Assembly (NCBI GenBank): GCA_024711185.1
Contig: JANJTI010000293.1
Span: forward strand, 1-12,113
Length of the DNA stretch: 12,113 bases
Source of the DNA: Brevundimonas sp.
Lineage (GTDB): Bacteria; Pseudomonadota; Alphaproteobacteria; Caulobacterales; Caulobacteraceae
Reading direction: 5' to 3'
In this document: in pieces, positions 1 through 6,698 of the stretch
Position numbering within the stretch: the first letter of the stretch is position 1
Layout: the number at the start of each line of letters is the position of its first letter
Program-made: the position numbers and the translations under genes
Notes under the pieces: generated by a model
The model's database searches: none
Seen by the model: the letters and a program-made list of their open reading frames with translations, nothing else
Told to the model about the DNA's origin: nothing

Positions 1-773
1 AGATATTCGTAGAAGCTGTCCGCATAGACGTCGATCGAGGCGTTGCGGCTGGTGAGCGCCCCCGTTTCCGCATGGATGTTGGCGGCCATCAGGCCGAGGT
101 CCGAGCGCCGGTCCAGCGCATGCTTCATGGCCCGCTTCGCCGCCGCATAGTAGCGGTCGTCGCCGGTCAGCTGGCCCAGCACCCCGAACTCGGCCGCGTA
201 GGTGCCGATCTCGGCGAGATTGGTCTCCGGGTCGCGCACCGCCCCGGTCCTCAGGTTCACATAGCGGTACGGCAGGCCGTGCGGCGAGGCCTCGAAGGCT
301 TTCATCAGCCGGTCCGCGAGGTCTTTCGCCTTCGCCAGCAACACCGGGTCGCCGCTGGCCAGGTGCGCCGACAGCAGGCCGCCGACCAGGCGGATGTTCG
401 TCTCGAAAGTCTGGGCGAAGGCGTCAACGTCGAAGTCGAGGTTCGCCTTCACCCAGTCCACGCCCGCCTGGAATTCCTCGTCCAGCTCCATCAGCCACAG
501 GGTGTCCAGCGCCTCGACCAGCGACAGGCCGAGGTCGTGGCCGGCGATGAAGAAGGACTGCGACGTCCCCGAGACCGGGTTGATCTCATCCCTCCCCCAG
601 GCGCGGTCGACGTAGTGGTCCCAAGCCCATTTGAACTCGGCCTTCACATCGGCCGCGAGCGCGCTCCAGTCCTCGTTCGGGACCTCACCCCGGGCGGGCA
701 GGCCGCCGATGGCGGCGAACGCGGAACCGCCGGTCAGGGCGAGAGCGGAGCGGCGGGAAAGGGTCTGGCGCAT
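1..773 (-). CDS. GH47 alpha-mannosidase, Tat-exported (3' end outside window)
   Basis: Partial gene: 257 codons from ATG 773 run off the left edge of the window with no stop. The product resembles glycoside hydrolase family 47, exo-acting alpha-1,2-mannosidases that remove mannose from alpha-mannosides in a calcium-dependent inverting reaction. Residues 1-28 look like a twin-arginine signal (SRRSALALTG at 6-15, then an Ala/Gly-rich stretch), so the enzyme probably acts in the periplasm or outside the cell. GH47 hallmarks seen are FKWAWDHYVDRAWGRDEINP at 47-66, FETNIRLVGGLLSAH at 123-137 (Glu124 is at the first conserved acidic active-site position), an EFGVLGQLTGD segment near 195-205 and ADSFYEY at 251-257. 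The visible half is about 55% of the usual catalytic domain; the remaining acidic residues lie beyond the window. GH47 is mainly eukaryotic, but a Caulobacter K31 enzyme has been characterised. It diverges from the gene at 905. Family assignment is firm; the natural substrate is unknown. Confidence 0.9.
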   Translation of the reverse strand, partial: MRQTLSRRSALALTGGSAFAAIGGLPARGEVPNEDWSALAADVKAEFKWAWDHYVDRAWGRDEINPVSGTSQSFFIAGHDLGLSLVEALDTLWLMELDEEFQAGVDWVKANLDFDVDAFAQTFETNIRLVGGLLSAHLASGDPVLLAKAKDLADRLMKAFEASPHGLPYRYVNLRTGAVRDPETNLAEIGTYAAEFGVLGQLTGDDRYYAAAKRAMKHALDRRSDLGLMAANIHAETGALTSRNASIDVYADSFYEY

Positions 774-846
774 GGCCTCGACACTGACCCGCGTTCGACG
801 GCCCGGCAAGCCGCACGGCCAAGCCTGTAAGCTCCCCGTGATCGCC

Positions 847-871
847 GGAACGCGGCCCCCGGCCCTGCTTT
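847..871 (+). promoter_or_regulatory. Candidate EcfG/SigT-type stress promoter
   Basis: GGAAC at 847-851, a 16-nt spacer and CTTT at 868-871 approximate the alphaproteobacterial general-stress sigma factor consensus (GGAAC, 16-17 nt, CGTT), with one mismatch in the -10 element. The position fits: a start near 878 would give a leader of roughly 27 nt containing the GGAGG at 892-896. It could be a chance match in GC-rich DNA. Confidence 0.3.
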
Positions 872-891
872 TCAAGGTCATCCCCAACCAC

Positions 892-896
892 GGAGG
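892..896 (+). promoter_or_regulatory. Ribosome binding site deciding the 905 start
   Basis: GGAGG ends 8 nt before ATG 905 but only 2 nt before the in-frame ATG at 899, so the second ATG is the better initiation codon. Confidence 0.7.
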
Positions 897-904
897 CGAT
901 GGCC

Positions 905-1825
905 ATGCAGAACCCGTTCCGACAGCACCGACCGCAGGACGACTTCGGTCGGCGTGACGAGCATCAACAGGGCCGCTGGGAGGCCCGCGACCCGCGCTGG
1001 GACGAACGCGCCAGCTGGTCCGAGGGCGACGGCGGCCGGACCGCCGAGGCGTACCGCAACCAGGGCCAGTACGGGCAGGATCGCGAGATGTCCGGCTCCC
1101 GCGGCATGGGCTACGGCCAGCACCAGCAGAGCCAGTACGGCGGCGGCATGTCGACCGGCTGGACCGGCGACCGCCAGCCCCAGCCGGGAAGCTCCTACGA
1201 CCAGTACGGCTACGGCTCGCAGGCGTCCGGCCAGCACCAGCAACACCAGCAGTGGGGCCAGCCCCAGTACGGCCGCGGCGACGCCGGTTCGTGGAGCGGC
1301 CCGTCGAGCTATGGCGGCGGCTCCATGGGCGGCCAGGAGCGCTGGAGCCAGGGCGGGTACGGCCCCTCCTCCGGCTACAGCCAGGGCGGATCGTACGGCG
1401 GCTCGAGCCTGGGCGGCGAGTCCGGGATGCGCACCGGCTTCGCCGGCGGTTCGCAGATGCAGGGCGGCTACGGCCAGGGCTACAGTGGTTCGCAGTCCGG
1501 CTATCCGTCCCACGGCTACGCGCCGGGCGCCCAGATCTGGGAAGGCTCCGGCTCGGGCATGGGCGGCCAGTCGCACGAGCACCACGACTTCGAGCCCGAC
1601 TACCTGCACTGGCGCCAGCAGCAGCTCTCGGCCTTCGACAACGACTACAAGAGCTGGCGTGACGAGCGGCGTCAGAAGTTCTCGTCCGACTTCTCGAGTT
1701 GGCGACAGAACCGCCCGCGCTCCGAGGCGAGCGGCGAACATCACACCCCGGCCGAGAACCCCATCGTCGGCGACGTCTCCGACGGCGGCACCGGCAACGC
1801 GGCCGAGGCCAAGAAGCGCCAGTAG
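905..1825 (+). CDS. Gly/Ser/Tyr/Gln-rich low-complexity protein with C-terminal Trp-repeat module
   Basis: 306 aa from ATG 905 (an in-frame ATG at 899 adds two residues but is too close to the GGAGG). I do not recognise a named function. The N-terminus (1-45) is charged and rich in Arg, Asp and Glu. Residues 46-224 are a low-complexity tract of Gly, Ser, Tyr and Gln with many YG, GYG, SYGG and QHQQ motifs, resembling the disordered regions of eukaryotic FET-type RNA-binding proteins in composition only. Residues 232-276 hold three 15-residue repeats of the form D-[YF]-x-x-W-R, with Trp at 236, 251 and 266, probably helical; similar C-terminal segments occur in hypothetical alphaproteobacterial proteins. 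The tail (277-306) is polar and ends in KKRQ. There is no signal peptide, membrane segment or RNA-binding domain. It is a single-gene unit with its own terminator just downstream. A real gene: clean RBS, terminator, and composition constrained only in this frame. Confidence 0.85.
   Translation: MQNPFRQHRPQDDFGRRDEHQQGRWEARDPRWDERASWSEGDGGRTAEAYRNQGQYGQDREMSGSRGMGYGQHQQSQYGGGMSTGWTGDRQPQPGSSYDQYGYGSQASGQHQQHQQWGQPQYGRGDAGSWSGPSSYGGGSMGGQERWSQGGYGPSSGYSQGGSYGGSSLGGESGMRTGFAGGSQMQGGYGQGYSGSQSGYPSHGYAPGAQIWEGSGSGMGGQSHEHHDFEPDYLHWRQQQLSAFDNDYKSWRDERRQKFSSDFSSWRQNRPRSEASGEHHTPAENPIVGDVSDGGTGNAAEAKKRQ
1040..1576 (+). repeat. Low-complexity SYGQ-rich coding tract
   Basis: Encodes residues 46-224 of the protein starting at 905. 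Irregular short repeats (GGCTACGGC, CAGTACGG, AGCCAGGGCGG types) rather than an exact tandem array; codons vary, so the amino-acid composition seems selected rather than produced by recent slippage. Confidence 0.75.
1598..1732 (+). repeat. Three 45-nt coding repeats (15-aa Trp repeat)
   Basis: Units 1598-1642, 1643-1687 and 1688-1732 encode DYLHWRQQQLSAFDN, DYKSWRDERRQKFSS and DFSSWRQNRPRSEAS. The D-[YF]-x-x-W-R core is exactly in register in all three; Phe recurs at position 13 in the first two. The third unit degenerates after WR. Confidence 0.75.
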
Positions 1826-1843
1826 CGCTTCCCCCGCCTGACG

Positions 1844-1876
1844 AAAGGGCCCGGCGATCGCCCGCCGGGCCCTTTT
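1844..1876 (+). terminator. Rho-independent terminator after the low-complexity gene
   Basis: A perfect 13-bp stem (1844-1856 pairing with 1863-1875, arm AAAGGGCCCGGCG) with a 6-nt loop and ending in TTTT lies 18 nt after the stop codon. The A-run on the other arm means it may also act weakly on transcripts coming from the convergent peptidase gene. Confidence 0.88.
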
Positions 1877-1888
1877 CTGCATTCAGTT

Positions 1889-1999
1889 CCTCCCCCCAGG
1901 GGGAGGGGACCATGCGAAGCGTGATGGAGGGGGGAGGGAAATCTCCGGATCATCCCCCTCCACCGCCATTCCGGCGCTCCCCCTCCCCCTGCGGGGAGG
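1889..1999. repeat. Palindromic intergenic repeat (REP-like)
   Basis: The two ends form an imperfect inverted repeat about 46 bp long: left arm beginning CCTCCCCCCAGGGGGAGGGG at 1889, and a right arm whose reverse complement begins CCTCCCCGCAGGGGGAGGGG and ends at 1999. Each arm contains its own small CCTCCCC/GGGGAGG palindrome. It fills most of the space between two convergent genes. The structure suggests a dispersed noncoding element of the kind common between genes in Caulobacteraceae. Copy number cannot be judged from one window. Confidence 0.65.
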
Positions 2000-2016
2000 A
2001 TGGCTCGTCCGTCCCC

Positions 2017-4467
2017 CTACCGCGCCGGCGCGTTCTTCACGTGCTGGTCCAGCCAGCGGGTCATCTCCCACAGGGTGTGGCCCACCGACTCCCGCGCCCG
2101 GTAGCCGTGCGCCTCCAGCGGCAGGACCACGTAGCGCACGTTCGCGCCATTGCCCTTCAGCGCGGCGTAGAACCGCTCCGACTGAACCGGGAAGGTGCCC
2201 GAGTTGTCGTCCGCCTCGCCGTGGATCAGCAGGATCGGCTCGTTGACCCGGTTGGCGTAGGTGAAGGGTGACATCTCCGTATAGGTGTCGGTCGCCTCCC
2301 AGTAGGTGCGCTGCTCGGCCTGGAAGCCGAACGGGGTCAGGGTCCGGTTGTAGGCGCCCGAGCGGGCGATGCCGGTCCGGAACAGGTCGGTGTGGGCCAG
2401 GAGATTGGCGGTCATGAAGGCGCCGTAGCTGTGCCCGCCGACGGCGATGCGGTCGCGGTCAGCCACGCCCATCTCCACCACCGCGTTCACCGCCGCCTCG
2501 GCCGAGGCTTTCAGCTGTTCGATGTAGGTGTCATTGGGCTCGGCCCCGTCGCGGCCGACGATCGGCATCGAGGGATCGTCCAGCACGGCATAGCCCTGGG
2601 TCAGCAGGAACAGGTGGCTGGACCCGCCCGGCCGCACGAAGCGGTTGGCGGTGTCGACCACCTGACCCGCCACCGCCGCGTCCGTGAACTCGGCGGGATA
2701 GGCCCACATCACCAGCGGCAGCGGCCCGTCGCGGTCCTTGTCGTAGCCGGCCGGCAGGTACAGCGTCCCCGACAGCGCCACCCCGTCGGCGCGGGTGTAG
2801 GTGACGAGCTGCCGCGTCACCCCCGCCAGCTGCGGCGCCGGATCCGGGAACTGCGTCAGGGCGTCCGGCGCCCCGGTTCCTTGCTGGGGGGCGTCGAGAT
2901 TGCGCACATAGAGGTTGGGCGGATCGTTGCGGGTCTCACGCCGGGTCACCAGCCGACGCGCCTCGTCGTCGAGGATGCCGACCACGCTCTCGTAGTCGCC
3001 GGTCGCCGAGGTCCACAGCCGCTCGCTCTGCCCGGTGGCCAGGTCCATGGCCGCAAGGAAGGGATACTCCCCCTCGCGCGTCGCGCCCGGCCCGCTCATC
3101 AGCACCCGCCCGTCGCCGGCGAAGCGCATCACCGGGAAACCGGCGGCGTTGGGCTCGGTCACCGGGGAGCCCGGATTGTTGTAGCGGTCCTGATAGTTCC
3201 GCTCGAGCAGCACCCGGCCCTCGCCCGGATTCGAGGGATCGACCACCAGCCGCGTTTCGCGCCGGGTGTTGAACCAGCGGCTGCTGACCAGAGCGGTGTC
3301 GGCGTCGCCCCAGGTCACCCCGGCGTAGCGGTCCCTCAGGTCGACCAGTCGCGTCGGGGCGGCGGTGAACGGCGCCGCCTGCAGGAACACCCGGTCGCGC
3401 ACCTCGGCCTCGACCCGCGGATCCCCGCCGTCCCGGGCCTCGACCCACACCAGCGTGGCCGGGGCGTCAGAGCGCCAGTTCACCGAGCGCGGCCCCGGGG
3501 CCACCGCGTCGAACGGCGTCGGAATGTTGTCGCGCAGCGGCAGGTCGGCCACGCGGTGCACCTCCCGCCCCTGCAGGTCCAGTACGGTGATCTCCGTCGG
3601 GAACAGGCCGGCGGGCACGACATAGCTGTAGGGTCGCTTGATCGCCGTGCGCAGCACGTAGCGGCCGTCCGGCGAGATGCCGGCGCCAAGGTGGACCGCC
3701 GGCGCCCCCAGCGTCCGCGCCCGGCCGTTCAGCGGCACATACGTCAGCTGGCTGGTGAAGTAGTGGTCGAACAGCGCCTCGTCCCCGGCGTTCGACAGCA
3801 GGTCCTGGTAGGTCCGCGCCGGGGCGGTGCGGCCCATGCTCTCCTCGATGATCGGCCCGGCCGGCGGCCGGCTGACGTCCGGCGCCGCGCCGCGGCCCTC
3901 GGGGACCATGCGCACCAGCAGGGCCGAGCTGTCCGGCGCCCAGTCGTAGGCCCCACCCGCCGCGGCGTTGACCCGCGCCTCCGTCAGCCGACGCGCCTGC
4001 CCGCTGGCTACGTCGGCGACCCACAGCTCCAGCCCGGCCGGGGCGTCCATCAGCAGGGCCACCGACTTCCCGTCGGGCGACCACGACGGCGACATGAACC
4101 GCGCCCCCGCGGGAAGCTGCACCGCCCGCGCCGGGCCGCCCGCCACCGGCTGGAAGCTCAGCCCCGTCAGCCAGGCCACGCGACTGTTCGCCGGCCCGTT
4201 GTTGCGCGGATTGATCCGGTACCCCGCCAGCCGCAGCATCGGCTCGGCCAGTTCGGCGATCGGCGGGAGGTTGGCCCGGTCGTACAGCGCCAGCGTCGCC
4301 CGGTCCGGCGACAGGCTGGCCGTCGGCGTCGGCCTCGCGTCCAGGATGTCGGCGATCGGCGCCGGCGGCTGCTGGTAGGTCAGCGCCTCCTGCGCCAGGG
4401 CCGGGCCCGCGAGGGCGGCGATGAGCACGAAGGCGGGCAGGGCCCGGCCGAGCAGACGACGACGCAT
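2017..4467 (-). CDS. Periplasmic S9-family serine peptidase (glutamyl endopeptidase-like, S9D type)
   Basis: 816 aa with a Sec signal peptide (RRRLLGR then a hydrophobic core; likely cleavage after ALA at 25), so periplasmic or secreted. The N-terminal half (about 30-530) is the beta-propeller region of prolyl-oligopeptidase-type enzymes, with PPIAELAEPMLRLAGYRINP around 68-87 closely resembling the plant chloroplast glutamyl endopeptidase and its bacterial relatives. The C-terminal alpha/beta-hydrolase domain has nucleophile Ser680 in GGHSYGAFM, Asp753 or Asp754 in HGEADDNSGT, and His787 in LEAHGYRARES; the triad is complete. It should cleave short peptides, perhaps after Glu in line with the relatives, though specificity is inferred. 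ATG 4467 is preceded by a purine-rich GGGGAAG. It follows the metzincin gene on the same strand after a 67-nt gap and may have its own promoter there. Family is firm; exact specificity is not. Confidence 0.92.
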   Translation of the reverse strand: MRRRLLGRALPAFVLIAALAGPALAQEALTYQQPPAPIADILDARPTPTASLSPDRATLALYDRANLPPIAELAEPMLRLAGYRINPRNNGPANSRVAWLTGLSFQPVAGGPARAVQLPAGARFMSPSWSPDGKSVALLMDAPAGLELWVADVASGQARRLTEARVNAAAGGAYDWAPDSSALLVRMVPEGRGAAPDVSRPPAGPIIEESMGRTAPARTYQDLLSNAGDEALFDHYFTSQLTYVPLNGRARTLGAPAVHLGAGISPDGRYVLRTAIKRPYSYVVPAGLFPTEITVLDLQGREVHRVADLPLRDNIPTPFDAVAPGPRSVNWRSDAPATLVWVEARDGGDPRVEAEVRDRVFLQAAPFTAAPTRLVDLRDRYAGVTWGDADTALVSSRWFNTRRETRLVVDPSNPGEGRVLLERNYQDRYNNPGSPVTEPNAAGFPVMRFAGDGRVLMSGPGATREGEYPFLAAMDLATGQSERLWTSATGDYESVVGILDDEARRLVTRRETRNDPPNLYVRNLDAPQQGTGAPDALTQFPDPAPQLAGVTRQLVTYTRADGVALSGTLYLPAGYDKDRDGPLPLVMWAYPAEFTDAAVAGQVVDTANRFVRPGGSSHLFLLTQGYAVLDDPSMPIVGRDGAEPNDTYIEQLKASAEAAVNAVVEMGVADRDRIAVGGHSYGAFMTANLLAHTDLFRTGIARSGAYNRTLTPFGFQAEQRTYWEATDTYTEMSPFTYANRVNEPILLIHGEADDNSGTFPVQSERFYAALKGNGANVRYVVLPLEAHGYRARESVGHTLWEMTRWLDQHVKNAPAR

Positions 4468-4508
4468 GTTTCACTTCCCCAACCCCGCCCCGAACCGGCG
4501 GGCGAGGC

Positions 4509-4538
4509 ACGCTAGGGTCGCGCGTCCGGCCCGGTCAA
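4509..4538 (-). promoter_or_regulatory. Candidate housekeeping promoter for the S9 peptidase gene
   Basis: Reading the minus strand, TTGACC (4538-4533) overlaps the TGA stop of the upstream metzincin gene and is followed by CCTAGCGT (4516-4509), close to the Caulobacter housekeeping pattern (TTGACG-type -35, GCTANAWC-type -10), although the gap is slightly longer than usual. A start near 4503 would give a leader of about 35 nt. Supports at least partly independent transcription of the peptidase. Confidence 0.4.
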
Positions 4539-5332
4539 GGCCGCCGGGGCGCGGCCCCGGTGAGGGCGTAGCAAGCGGCCCGGCTCGGCCGGGTCCCGTC
4601 CGGCGCGCCATAGGCCGCGCGCACCGAACAGACGTCCGCCTCGCTGAGGCGCCCCAGCCAGCGATCGGCGTTGCAGTAGTTCATGACCGAGGCCGGATCG
4701 TAATAGGTCTCGCCGGTCACCGTCGCCTCCGGCGCCCGCGTCCGCGCCAGACACGCAGGGGCGCGCGGGCTGACGTGGTCGTGGCTGAAGCCGAGGGCGT
4801 GCCCCAACTCATGCAGGGCGTCGGCCCGGAAACAGCCCTCGCGCCCGACCGACCCCCGCCGGCCGCAGATGCGGTTGGTGACGAGGTACTCCGCGTTCAG
4901 CACGATCTCTCCGCCCTGCACCAGGTGCACGCCCAGGTGGCTGGCCGAGGCGAACAGCTCCGGGTCGTGGGCGATGCGGATCGGAATGCGTCGCGCAGGC
5001 CCCGTCGTCGGAGAGCCCTCGCACGTCGCGCGAATGTCGAAATCCACCTTGGCCACGCCCTCCCAGACGGCGGCGGCGTCCATCACCGCCTCGCGCGCCC
5101 AGGCGTCCTCGGGGGCGGGGCTGGAGAAGCACATCGGCACGCGCCCGTCGGGCCACTGGTCCTCCGGGTCGGGGGGCGGCGCCGGCGGCGGCGGCGGCGG
5201 AGGTGGAGGCGGCGGCGGAGGCGGAGGCGGGGCGTAGACGGGCGGAGGCTCCTGCAGCCAGCTGCACCCCGCCATCGGTCCCGCCGCCAGTCCCGCCAGC
5301 AGCAGGAGCAGAACGATCCTCAGCCGCCTCAT
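4535..5332 (-). CDS. Metzincin-type zinc metalloprotease lipoprotein with poly-proline linker
   Basis: 265 aa from ATG 5332, whose ATGA overlaps the stop of the tyrosinase gene; an in-frame ATG at 5374 would add 14 charged residues ahead of the signal sequence and is unlikely. Residues 1-23 are a lipoprotein signal (RRLRIVLLLLLAGLAAG, lipobox MAGC, lipidated Cys23). A linker follows with 16 uninterrupted prolines (35-50) that could hold the catalytic domain away from the membrane. The protease domain has HELGHALGFSH (His174, Glu175, His178, His184) followed by Asp185, the extended zinc site of metzincins, and the Met-turn SVMNYC (Met217). Several Cys (68, 120s, 160s-230s) suggest disulfides. 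I cannot assign it to a MEROPS family from sight. Coupled translation with the tyrosinase suggests a related role, for instance processing of an exported protein, but that is a guess. Confidence 0.87.
   Translation of the reverse strand: MRRLRIVLLLLLAGLAAGPMAGCSWLQEPPPVYAPPPPPPPPPPPPPPPPAPPPDPEDQWPDGRVPMCFSSPAPEDAWAREAVMDAAAVWEGVAKVDFDIRATCEGSPTTGPARRIPIRIAHDPELFASASHLGVHLVQGGEIVLNAEYLVTNRICGRRGSVGREGCFRADALHELGHALGFSHDHVSPRAPACLARTRAPEATVTGETYYDPASVMNYCNADRWLGRLSEADVCSVRAAYGAPDGTRPSRAACYALTGAAPRRP
5183..5230 (-). repeat. Poly-proline coding microsatellite-like tract
   Basis: Sixteen consecutive proline codons using CCG, CCT and CCA. The mixture of synonymous codons argues for selection on the proline stretch rather than pure slippage, although the CCG run at one end could vary in length between strains. 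Confidence 0.8.
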
Positions 5333-6657
5333 GCCCAGCGCGTCTCCGTCAGCGTCAGCTTCAGTTCGATCCACGCCCCCTGCGGCTCCGGCCGCCCTGC
5401 CTCGGGCAGCAGGTCTTCGGCCGTGACCGAGACCGTCACCGGCCCGTCGCCCGCCGCCAGCAGGTTCAGCACCTCATCGCCGAAGCGGAACGGCAGGACA
5501 TAGGGCCCCCGGTGCGCATGATGAGCGTCGCCCTCCGGTATGTGCACGAAGGTCGGCGACGACCCCAGGGAGCGTTCGCGCCGCCCGCTGGCCAGCCGAA
5601 TCTCCAGCGACCGGTCCTCCAGCGCCGCCTGGCGCGCATAGGCCACGGTCCCGACCGCCTCGATCATCAGCGTGTCGTCGGCGTCGCGCATCCGCGCCAC
5701 CGCCTCGTCCGGCAGCGTCAGGTTCATGCGCCCGGACCCCGGTCGCGCCTCAGCCCGCACGGCCCATGTTCGCCCGCCCAGCGGCATCCGCCGTGTCGCC
5801 CCCCGCGGCCCCGCCTCGGGCACGTTGAACACCGGGAACGGATACAGTCGGTCGTAGCCGTAGCCCAGCGTCCGCGTCTCCAGCGCCCCCGACACCGGCA
5901 GGTCGCCCACCGGCTCGCCTGCCGCATCGACGAACCCGGTCACGGTCAGCGCCGTCCAGTCCGGGGGATAGAGGTCCTTGCCGCGCAGGCCGTGCCAGGT
6001 CGCCCAGACCCGGTCCACATTGCTGTGGTGCAGCCAGAACATCGGGTCCCGCGCGGAACTGCGCGGGTGCCGCATCGCCCCGCCGATCAGGGCGTGGATG
6101 TGGTTGTGACCATAACCCTCGACCATGCCCTGCCCTTCCGGCAGCTTGCCGCAGAAGGTCTCGAAATCGTCCGACGCCAGCCGGGCCGTGTAGGGCGACT
6201 CCGCCCACCGCGCCGCGGCGAAGTCCAGCTCGTCCACGCCCCGCGCCCGCTCGCGCTCGAACAGGGGCGAGTCGCGGTCCGTCACCCAGGCCGGCAGGAA
6301 CCGGTGCTCCTGCCAGTCCCAGTACGGCATGGCGAAGCTGTCGTGCCCCGTCAGCCGCGCCACGATCCGCTCCAGATGCAGCAGCTGCAGCCGGTGCCAC
6401 GGCAGGAACAGGCCGTTGCCGTGCTGGGCGTCGAGGTGGTGGATGCGCACCTGCCGGTCCCATGACAGCCCGTCGCGCCGCCGCTTCATCAGCCGCACAG
6501 CCTCGCCGAAGGCGACGACGTCGTCGCTGGTCGCGGTCAGCGCGCCGGCGCTCTTGCGGATGCGTAGCGGCGTCTGCGCCCGGCTCACCCCCGTGGCCAG
6601 TGCGGCCGCGACAGCCGCGCCCGCGCCAAGCAGGGTCGATCTGCGATCCAGCTTCAT
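5329..6657 (-). CDS. Tat-exported tyrosinase family copper oxidase
   Basis: 442 aa from ATG 6657; an in-frame ATG at 6702 would put 15 extra residues in front of the export signal and lacks the G-rich RBS seen before 6657. Residues 1-27 are a twin-arginine signal (DRRSTLLGAG, Ala-rich core, SRA). The type-3 copper centre is complete: CuA in HHLDAQHGNGLFLPWHR (His73 or 74, His79, His88) and CuB in HNHIH (His184, His188) plus DPMFWLHHSNVD at 204-215 (His211), matching the tyrosinase/polyphenol oxidase signature D-P-x-F-x(3)-H-x(3)-D. Such enzymes oxidise phenols and/or catechols to quinones with O2. Export is by Tat, which would suit folding with copper in the cytoplasm. Residues about 290-442 form a beta-rich C-terminal part that could be a lid or assembly domain. 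It sits 41 nt after the small membrane protein gene and overlaps the metzincin gene by 4 nt. Monophenolase versus diphenolase activity cannot be told. Confidence 0.92.
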   Translation of the reverse strand: MKLDRRSTLLGAGAAVAAALATGVSRAQTPLRIRKSAGALTATSDDVVAFGEAVRLMKRRRDGLSWDRQVRIHHLDAQHGNGLFLPWHRLQLLHLERIVARLTGHDSFAMPYWDWQEHRFLPAWVTDRDSPLFERERARGVDELDFAAARWAESPYTARLASDDFETFCGKLPEGQGMVEGYGHNHIHALIGGAMRHPRSSARDPMFWLHHSNVDRVWATWHGLRGKDLYPPDWTALTVTGFVDAAGEPVGDLPVSGALETRTLGYGYDRLYPFPVFNVPEAGPRGATRRMPLGGRTWAVRAEARPGSGRMNLTLPDEAVARMRDADDTLMIEAVGTVAYARQAALEDRSLEIRLASGRRERSLGSSPTFVHIPEGDAHHAHRGPYVLPFRFGDEVLNLLAAGDGPVTVSVTAEDLLPEAGRPEPQGAWIELKLTLTETRWA

Positions 6658-6698
6658 TCGGTCCCCCCGCGCCCCTCCGCGCGAGCCGGCAGGTTTCC

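Noticed and set aside
878..1882. 334-codon minus-strand frame with Ala/Leu/Val-rich, membrane-like translation opposite the low-complexity gene
   Set aside because: It would run through the terminator hairpin and overlap the whole plus-strand gene; the hydrophobic look comes from complementing Gly/Ser/Tyr codons. The plus-strand frame has the RBS, terminator and Trp repeat.
2392..4515. 707-codon plus-strand open frame opposite the S9 peptidase gene
   Set aside because: Product is Arg/His/Gln/Pro-rich with no domain; typical antisense open frame in high-GC DNA, while the minus strand encodes a complete peptidase with an intact triad.
4544..4560. CCGGGGC-GCG-GCCCCGG hairpin near the end of the metzincin gene as a terminator
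   Set aside because: It lies within the coding region and has no T-run; likely GC-rich coding coincidence.
5203..6465. 420-codon plus-strand open frame opposite the tyrosinase gene
   Set aside because: No recognisable domain, no RBS, and the opposite strand has complete copper-binding motifs.
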